A DNA stretch of 64,000 nt from Euonymus europaeus (lineage: Eukaryota > Streptophyta > Magnoliopsida > Celastrales > Celastraceae): assembly GCA_963580455.1 (NCBI GenBank), contig OY756965.1:24650902-24714901 (forward strand), in the 5' to 3' direction. The notes under the pieces were generated by a model that saw only the letters and a list, made by a program, of their open reading frames with translations, was not told where the DNA came from and searched no databases. Shown here in pieces: positions 56,549 through 64,000 of this stretch. The position numbers were made by a program, and so were the translations under genes. Each line of letters begins with the position of its first letter. Positions within the stretch are counted from its first letter, which is position 1.

Positions 56549-58498
56549 CTAATTCTCAGATTGCAAGTCTTCCATGCCAACTTGATAGGCATGAGTGTCA
56601 GTACTACTTCCTTTGTACACGTACTTGTTCGCGCAAATTACAAAGAATCCCATGTTCAGAGCTCCTAACGCAGCAACCAAATAGTAGAAGTAGTCCAATC
56701 TCCCCATGTTAAGATCCTCCGGCAACCAATCCCCAGTCGGAGCTTCTTTTGTAATGTGGTGAACGATTGATAGCAGAAAACTATTCAGGTAACTGGACAC
56801 TGCAAAGCTGACGAATGCAAGCGATCCACCGATGCTTCTCATATTCTCAGGGAACTGCTTGTAGTAAAATTCAACATATGCAATTGCAGTAAATGCTTCG
56901 GATATTCCCGCTAGAGTCAGCTGAGGAACTAACCACAATCCGGACAATGAAGAAATTGCACCTCTTCCTTGTTCTACTGCAACTGGATTGGTAAGTGCGA
57001 AGCTCCTTCTACTACGCTCGACTATGGCTGAAATGAGAGTCATGATTATGGAAATCACCATACCAGTACCCATCTTTTGGAGCAATGTGATGCCGCCTTC
57101 TTGCTTTGTGAATCGTCGAAGGAACGGAACGATGATTCTGTCGTAGATTGGGATCCAGATTGTTAGAGCAAGCATGTTGAAGACAAAATAAGATGCAGCT
57201 GGGATCTTGAAAGTGGTGTTGCCGAGGCGTCGGTCGGATTGAAGTGCTTGGAAAACAACGTAGGTTTGTTGCGCGACAAGTGCAACACTGTACATAAGGC
57301 CTGCAGCCCAAATGGGCATCACTCTCACCAGACACTTGACTTGTTCAATCTGTTGCATGCTGCATAGACTCCAAGGAGTTGCTGACAATCCATCCGGGTC
57401 GATTTTGTCATCCGAGTCCAAGATTGCTGCTTTTCCTAGGAATCTGAATTGATCGGTGTAAGGAAGTCTGCTGTTGATAGAATTAGTTGGAATATAATTA
57501 TACAGCGAATGCCACGGCTGCTCTGGTAACACTAGTCTCCTCTTCTTGGTTGCAGCCACTATGACTTGAACCGCACCCGTTAATGGGCTCCCTTCTGGTT
57601 TTATCTTAACATATAGGTTAGAACCCATGAAGAACAGTAGACAGGACAAGAGCATCATAAATGCAGGAATGGCTAGTCCCCAAGCCCAGCTCACATCGGA
57701 CTGAACATACACGACGAACGTCAACGACACCATCATGGCAAAGGTGAAAGTGAAGTAGTACCAATTGAAGAAGCTACTGATGCTCCTCTTCCCTGACTCC
57801 GTATTAGGATTAAATTGGTCCGCCCCGAATGCTAAATTACAAGGTCTAATGCCACCAGCTCCCACGACAAGTAGTCCGAGTCCGCTTAACAGAAATGTCA
57901 TTTGCCATGGCGTCGCCCCAGAACACTTGCCAGCATCTTTATCAGCACAGTGAGGAGGATGAAGAATTGGAATTGCTGCTGTTAGTGTCATCATCAGCAT
58001 ACCCTTCCAACACAGGGAGAAAAAAAAATCATCGAAATGTTAAATGTCAGCAATCAAAACAAACTGATGTGTGAATTAATTATTATTAACAGCAGCATCT
58101 AAGATTACCAAAAAGGATGCGATCGACGCGAATCCTAACGTCTTGTAACGGCCGAAGTATGTGTCACAAAGGAATGCGCCTAGTAGAGTTACAAGGTTGG
58201 TGGTTCCACTGAAGATGTTAACAAGAGTTGCAGCAGTGATGTTTTTCATGTTGAAGACAGTAGTAAGATAGACTAACAGGTTGCTTAGAGTGCCAGTAGT
58301 CCCCAACTTTTCAAAAGTTTCATTTCCTGCATCATATTCAAACAGTGTAAGCCCGATATTAAACAAACAAGAGAGAGAAAGTCGGACACAAAAAGTTCTC
58401 TGCTTTCTAGTACCAATAACAAAAGGCATGGCTTTAATTCCTCTGTAGATAATCTTATGTTCATCTTCCTTGGTGGAATCCTTGTCATTTCTCTCCAT
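56549..58498 (-). CDS. NPF2-like: NRT1/PTR (NPF2) family transporter, copy 1
   Basis: Exons 58498-58414, 58326-58109 and 58003-56549 give 585 residues. The start [15 protein letters not shown] is the first ATG. The protein has the twelve hydrophobic segments of NPF transporters. Seen motifs: GNETFEKLG at the end of the first segment (the ExxE(K/R) proton-coupling motif), [35 protein letters not shown], and [19 protein letters not shown] near the end. Subfamily NPF2 (NPF2.11/2.13-like) fits best. Members carry nitrate, and in Brassicales glucosinolates; the substrate here is unknown. The third exon is one piece where copy 2 has an intron between residues matching QFR and FLDKA. The gene is head-to-head with copy 2, with 2.8 kb between starts. 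Confidence 0.94.
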
Positions 58499-60814
58499 GG
58501 CTGATGCAAAGTTGATCTCTTTTTTCTCTCTCTCTCTCTATGTTCTTTCAATTATGTGATTAACAAACGGCGTGGAGGTTGAAATGTCTAACTCTTAAGA
58601 CAGTAGATGCCATGGGGTTATTTCTCTGAATATGTCCAACGAAAAAAATTGTCTTACGGGTGAAAATTGAGCAGTCGCCAAAAAACAGATCATACAGATG
58701 TTGATGTTTCACAGAATCCACTAATTATGTTGTGTGCGTTCACGCATATATATTTATAATCATGCATTGTGTCTACGAAAATGAAATGTATCGTAGACTC
58801 ATACCTCTCGTAATATCTCATTGCTCTCATAATATCTCATTGTGTCATGACAACGAAATAAATTATTATATTACGTTTAAACAATGAAATAACTTATGTT
58901 ATTGGGCATACACAATTGAATAGCTCTGTCACATGATTATAAGATATTCACACACCAAGCAATATGCACGCTCATATAAGGACATGATGCATGTATCTTA
59001 CCAGCCAAACAAACTGAAGATAAGAAACTTGTGTTCTATATATATTTACAGTACTTTGTGGTGTATGGGTTACCCACCAAGAAGTCAAAACTTTTATAAT
59101 AAAAACATTTGACAGTTGGGTCATCGTAATAATTGAATAATTGATATGAATTTTATTTTATTTTTATTGTCGGAAGTAACTCTATCATGCCATGTGATAA
59201 TTTTTATTACTTAGTAATAAAGAGTCGGTTTTCGATTTTGGATTAGGTTTTGATTGAGTATCTTAGGTTAGATATCAAAAATAAAAATCGAGACAGATTT
59301 AAGAATCAGAATCTTTTTCAAACTAGAATGATTTTCAAATGGATCGATTATATTTTGACAAAGAGAATATTTTTCGGGTTTATTTTTTAGGCATTCTTAA
59401 GAGAAACTCATGAGTTCACACAATACTTAGCAAATCATGAGTATCATACACACAAAAATATATACAAATTTGTATATATTGAATTTGGAGTAGTAATGAA
59501 TCCGCAATCTCTAAAAAGAGCAACCTTGGTACCCCAATTCATAATAGTCTCATCATAATTGAGAGAAGATTATGAATACAAAATGTAACGACTCTCCTTG
59601 GAGTTAGTTGTCTCCATCATTTATACGCTATGAGCTGGGCAAATTATTGTTCTCTCTCACAGCCTCATCGATCTATCCTTCACGTATTTGTTCAAGAGAT
59701 GTGGATATTTTCTAGAAATATATATATAAATCCCTGAGGATAGAAAAAAAAATATATCCACTACAATTTTGAAAGCCGAAAAGGGTGATTTGCACGAGTC
59801 GGGTCAACTCTTCTTTGTGCTTCTAAGTGGCAAAGCACGAATTCGCAAAGACAAGTTGTCAATCACTTCTCCCTCCATTTATACTGCATCATCGACATGA
59901 AAAGTATCTGTGGGATTAATAAAACACATGGTAATATGGTATTCATCCACAGAAGTTTGTGAAGATAAGACATCAGTAGCAGTAGCATTGCTGTGCAAGG
60001 TGAGCTCCACCAGCAATGAATGGTGTGGAATTTCCAACCGAGCTAGTTTTGACAAGTCGTTTGCAGACCAAATTGTACTGACGATCGAGGCTCGATTTTA
60101 GGTAATGAAATGTCCACGTAGTGGTCCATTGTTGGAGAAAAGTGTAAAAATTATTAGTTTCTCCATGCAAGGACAAATTAATTATTAATTATGACCGGGT
60201 CTTATTGAGGAATGATGAGGACGAGCCATATTCAAACATAGTGGGACTTGATTTCTGTTAGTGATTGTTAGCGTCAACAATAATTAGGGATATTTTTTTT
60301 TTATTTTTAAAAAAGGTTACTACAAGGCAGTTAAAAAGCTACAAAATGCTCTAAAAAGATAAACTTGAAATTTATTTCAGAGCGTTTGTTCTTTTCTTTT
60401 CGTTTATTATGTTAATATTATAAACATTTTTAAATATTAATTTCACTTTTATTTATAAAAGATCTTTTAGTTTATAATTAATTTTGAATTCAAAATCAAA
60501 TTTAATAATAAAATAGAGAAAATTTAATAAATAAATTATAAAGTATATAATTCTCATTTTTTATTATCTTTTTAAAATTAAAAATAATATACCTTTTCAA
60601 TTCTTAAAAACTAGCTTTTTTCTTATGTTATAACCGGAGTCTTATATATGCAGAAAAATTGAACATGTCACATATAAGTTACATCTTTATAACTTCATTA
60701 TTAGGTCACCTGTAAATTTTAAAATGTGTCGACATTAATTTTATAAAATTATCCATCTATCGTCCATACTCTCCAGCCTATAGCCTATTCGTGTCACTGA
60801 TAGCGATTGCAATT
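58499..60814. other. Shared upstream region of the two NPF2 genes
   Basis: AT-rich, with a short CT run just before the copy 1 start. The stretch near 59220-59310 has phrases loosely like the HSP20-intron repeat. No gene is supported. Confidence 0.45.
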
Positions 60815-61090
60815 GTGTGTTTTTTAAGATAAATGAATAATGTATGAGAATATATGTTTTGTTATATGCCTCTATTGGAAACTATGTTTTGATAATTTGA
60901 AAGTATTGTGACTTCGCTTTTTATAAAAATATGAACCTATTATTTGATTTTAATGTAATTTTGTTGAAAAATAGGGAGAGGAGGGAAGGGAAGGGAAGAG
61001 TTTGTTAATAGAGAAAGGAAAAAATCTATACAAATTTATATTTTGCTAATTAAATTATATTTAAATACGTGTTTTCATAATCTGAATAAA
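60815..61090. repeat. TGTGTTTTG-family repeat copy 4
   Basis: Shares GAATATATGTTTTGTT, ATTTTGTTGAAAAATAGGGAGAG and AAATACGTGTTTTCAT phrases with the other copies. It ends about 170 bases before the TATA candidate of NPF2 copy 2. Confidence 0.5.
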
Positions 61091-61257
61091 CATATGATTT
61101 GATTTTTATAAAATAATTGAAGTTCTATTCAATTAAAAGAGGATTGAAATTTCCCAATTGCAATCACTCTGACCGCTCAAGGAGGGATATCAGATATGTG
61201 CAGGAAGGGTGGGCCTTCCCACGACTATTTTCTATTTTCACACTTCGCTGTCTCAGT

Positions 61258-61264
61258 TATAAAT
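61258..61264 (+). promoter_or_regulatory. Candidate TATA box of NPF2 copy 2
   Basis: TATAAAT lies 53 bases before the ATG at 61317, which would leave a leader of about 25 bases. Plausible but based only on sequence and distance. Confidence 0.4.
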
Positions 61265-61316
61265 GTAACCACAGGAGCCCAAAAAAGCTGAGTGAGGATT
61301 TGGTAGAAGAGAAACT

Positions 61317-63398
61317 ATGGAGAAGAGTGAGTATAGTAGAAGAGAAACTATGGAGGAGAACAACAAGGAAACGATGAACATAGAGAAATCTGTCACAACT
61401 GAGACTCATGAGAATCCCAAAATCAACTACAGAGGATGGAAAGCCATGCCTTATATCATTGGTTAGTTTCACTATAATTCTCATTTCGTTCTTCTCTCCC
61501 AAAATCTTCACTGATTTACTCTGTAATGTCACAGGGAATGAAACATTTGAGAAGCTTGGAGCGGTCGGAACGTTAGCGAATCTCTTGATCTATCTAACTA
61601 GTGTATTCAACATGAAGAGCATCACTGCTGCAAATATCATCAACATCTTCCATGGCACAACCAATTTTGGCACCTTCATTGGAGCTTATCTTTGCGACAC
61701 TTACTTCGGTCGATACAAGACGCTGGGATTCGCAACTGTCGCCTCTGCTCTGGTAATAATATCAGCTCATTATCGAACTCAATAATGAAAATTCATAAAC
61801 TGTTAATTCTTCTGCTACAATTTTGGTGTAGGGACTGGTAGTTATACAGCTAACCGCAGCGATCCCATCACTGCATCCAAAACACTGCAGAAACGATGAA
61901 ATTAGATGTCAAGGACCGTCTGCGGGTCAAATGGCATTCTTAATGTTTGGATTTGGGATGATGATTATCGGAGCAGGAGGTGTGAGGCCTTGCAATCTAG
62001 CATTTGGAGCAGACCAGTTTAACCCAGAAACAGAGTCCGGAAAAAAGGGCATTAACAGCTTCTTCAATTGGTACTTCTTCACCTTCGCTTTTGCACAGTT
62101 GGTGTCGTTGACAGTAATCATCTATGTGCAATCCAATGTCAGCTGGGCTCTTGGACTAGGGATTCCAGCAGCTTTGATGATCATATCGTGTGTACTCTTC
62201 TTCATGGGTTCTAAAATATATGTCAAAGTGAAAGCAACTGGTAGTCCAATGAACAGTGTTGTGCAGGTTGTGGTGGTCTCCTTCAAGAAAAGACATTTGA
62301 AGCCTCTGGATCAACCTTGGAAATCTCTTTTCGACTACACTCCTCGCTCCTCTATCAACTCTCGGCTTCCTTATTCGAACCAATTCAGGTTCAAACTCTT
62401 TTCTAGGCCGAATTTTCCATTCCTCAAACTCGATTTTTCTCAAAACAAACGGAGCTAAGATGTTTAACTCGCATACTTGTATTTTTGGTGGCAGATTTCT
62501 CGACAAAGCAGCAATTCTGACCCAAGAAGACAGAATAAACCCGGACGGTTCTCCGATTGATCCTTGGGAACTTTGCAGTATTCAGCAAGTGGAAGAAGTG
62601 AAATGCTTGTTGAGAGTGATTCCTATTTGGGTAGCAGCAATTTTCTACCATATTGCTAATGTCCAACAACACACATTTGTGGTGTTCCAAGCAGTTCAGA
62701 TGGACAGAAGCCTCGGAAGAAACAGCTTCAAGGTTCCGGCCGCATCCTACACTGTATTTATAATGCTCACATTGACAGTTTGGATACCAATCTACGACCG
62801 AATCATCGTCCCTTTACTTCGAAGGGTCACCGGAAAACAAGCCGGGATCACGATTCTTCAAAGAATGGGAGTAGGCATGTTTCTGGCTGTATTTACAATG
62901 CTAACATCAGCCGTTGTGGAGGAGCGACGCAGGACTATAGCCCTAACAGAACACACACTTGGAATTGCACCAAGAAAAGGAACCATTTCATCCATGTCCG
63001 CGTTTTGGTTGCTTCCTCAGCTCATCGTAGCAGGATTGAGCGAGGCGTTCACTGTGATCGGACAGGTTGAGTTTTATTACAAGCAATTCCCTGAGAACAT
63101 GAGAAGCATTGGTGGGTCTTTGTTCTTTTGTGGGATGGCTGGTTCAAGCTACTTGAGTAGTCTACTGATAACAATCATTCATCAAGCCACAAAGGCATCT
63201 GCAACTGGAAATTGGTTACCAGAAGATCTAAACAAGGGGAGATTGGATTACTTTTACTACTCGATTGCTGCTCTGGAATTCGCAAATTTCGGATACTTCT
63301 TGTTGTGTTCTAGTTGGTACAAGTACAAAGGAGGGAGCGACTCCAATTCCATGCAAGTTAATGGACAAATGAACCAACCTGACAAATCTTCCGTTTAG
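61317..63398 (+). CDS. NPF2-like: NRT1/PTR (NPF2) family transporter, copy 2
   Basis: Exons 61317-61461, 61535-61752, 61832-62388 and 62495-63398 give 607 residues from the first in-frame ATG; a second ATG at 61350 is an alternative start. Exon 2 has the same length (218) as in copy 1. Motifs: [62 protein letters not shown]. The four-exon layout is the more usual one in this subfamily as I recall it. The protein resembles NPF2.13 (NRT1.7), a low-affinity nitrate transporter of phloem in Arabidopsis; substrate remains an inference. The C-terminus is Ser/Asn-rich ([13 protein letters not shown]). Intact. Confidence 0.94.
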
Positions 63399-63513
63399 CG
63401 AGTTGGTTCCTAGGAGGGGAGAGAATCTTCGTCCGATCTAGATTCCAGTGAAAACTCGATGAGAACGGTTGTAAAAACTTTATTTGGTAATTTTTTATAT
63501 AATATCTTAAGAA

Positions 63514-63658
63514 TAATTATTCAGTGATTTGGATGCATTTAATGGTGTGAATGATATACACACGAGAATAATGTCAATCGAAAAATAAAAGAGATAACAC
63601 ATATTAATGTCAATCGCATCATTGGATGTGCCACATCACCCGGACTATTGAATAATTT
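63514..63658. mobile_element. MITE, ATTATTCAAT family copy C
   Basis: It starts AATAATTATTCAGTG and ends CTATTGAATAATTTC, with interior GATAACACATATTAATGTCAAT and GGATGTGCCACATCACCCGG phrases shared with the copies at 46090-46366. It lies in the 3' flank of NPF2 copy 2. Confidence 0.75.
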
Positions 63659-64000
63659 CTTGTATCTTAGAGTTGTAAATTAGATGATAATATCTACTTC
63701 TAGAACTTCTTTTAAATTTGTGTGACTCTTTGGATTCATAGAATACAAAGATAATTAAGTTTTATACAACTTAATTTGTCATGGGTTTTTTACTCATAAG
63801 GCAAAAATTAAGAGTCTAATTCTAATAAGAACAAGTCAAAAAAAAAGAAAAGATGACAACACTTGCAAACTTATCAAAATGTCATTATTTCTTCTTCCTC
63901 CTCCTTCGTTCACTCTTTTTCTTTCTTTCGAAAATTTTGAATAAAATGTAATATCACAACATCAACTAATCACCTTTGATTGCATTTCTTTCGATATTTA
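63659..64000. other. AT-rich DNA to window end, no gene seen
   Basis: No ORF or repeat with clear limits is visible. The window ends within intergenic DNA. Confidence 0.5.

Overview
The window is nuclear DNA from a flowering plant, most likely a eudicot. The evidence is AT-rich intergenic DNA, genes split by many short GT-AG introns, and plant-only families (IQD, isochorismate synthase, QUIRKY-type MCTP, RIQ/DUF1118, HD-Zip I, HIR, NPF2, LRR receptor kinase). Small inverted-repeat transposons (MITEs) are scattered between the genes. Nothing points to bacteria, organelles or virus. The species cannot be named from the sequence.

Layout, left to right. A broken aldose 1-epimerase copy (about 780-1830, minus). 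An IQ67-domain calmodulin-binding protein of the IQD29-31 type (2741-6995, minus, 6 coding exons). An uncharacterised basic protein with a KEN box (9829-11868, plus, 6 exons). A complete 15-exon isochorismate synthase (13911-19908, plus). An HSP20/RTM2-like membrane-tailed small heat-shock protein (21156-22367, plus). An intronless QUIRKY/MCTP gene (24197-27304, plus). A frameshifted Lys-rich small gene (28415-28683, plus). A HIR/SPFH gene (29188-31613, minus). A RIQ-type thylakoid protein (35738-36411, plus). An HD-Zip I factor of the HAT5/ATHB1 type with a probable conserved-peptide uORF (38763-40271, plus). A plastid HPP-family transporter (42040-44676, minus). A short-chain dehydrogenase (45185-45958, minus). 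A 13-exon LRR receptor kinase (46950-51738, minus). Two head-to-head NPF2 nitrate/peptide-type transporters (56549-58498, minus; 61317-63398, plus).

Exon structures were rebuilt by hand from splice sites and reading phase. Every multi-exon model listed as intact closes in frame and gives a protein of about the expected family length. Three introns appear to use GC donors (in the KEN-box gene, isochorismate synthase and the receptor kinase).

The genes do not form an operon-like pathway. They look like an old, conserved neighbourhood. From memory, IQD31, ICS1, QKY and RIQ2 are neighbours on Arabidopsis chromosome 1 (At1g74690-At1g74730), while HPP, the LRR kinase, a HIR gene and an NPF2 gene lie close together on chromosome 5 (about At5g62680-At5g62740). 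Several genes share a theme of defence or membrane signalling (isochorismate synthase for salicylate, HIR, RTM2-like HSP20, receptor kinase, QUIRKY), but the window gives no direct evidence of co-regulation. I found no convincing wholly new system. The most checkable novelties are the uORF, the GC-AG introns, intron loss in one NPF2 copy, a Trp-to-Cys change in the homeodomain, and several well-bounded MITEs.
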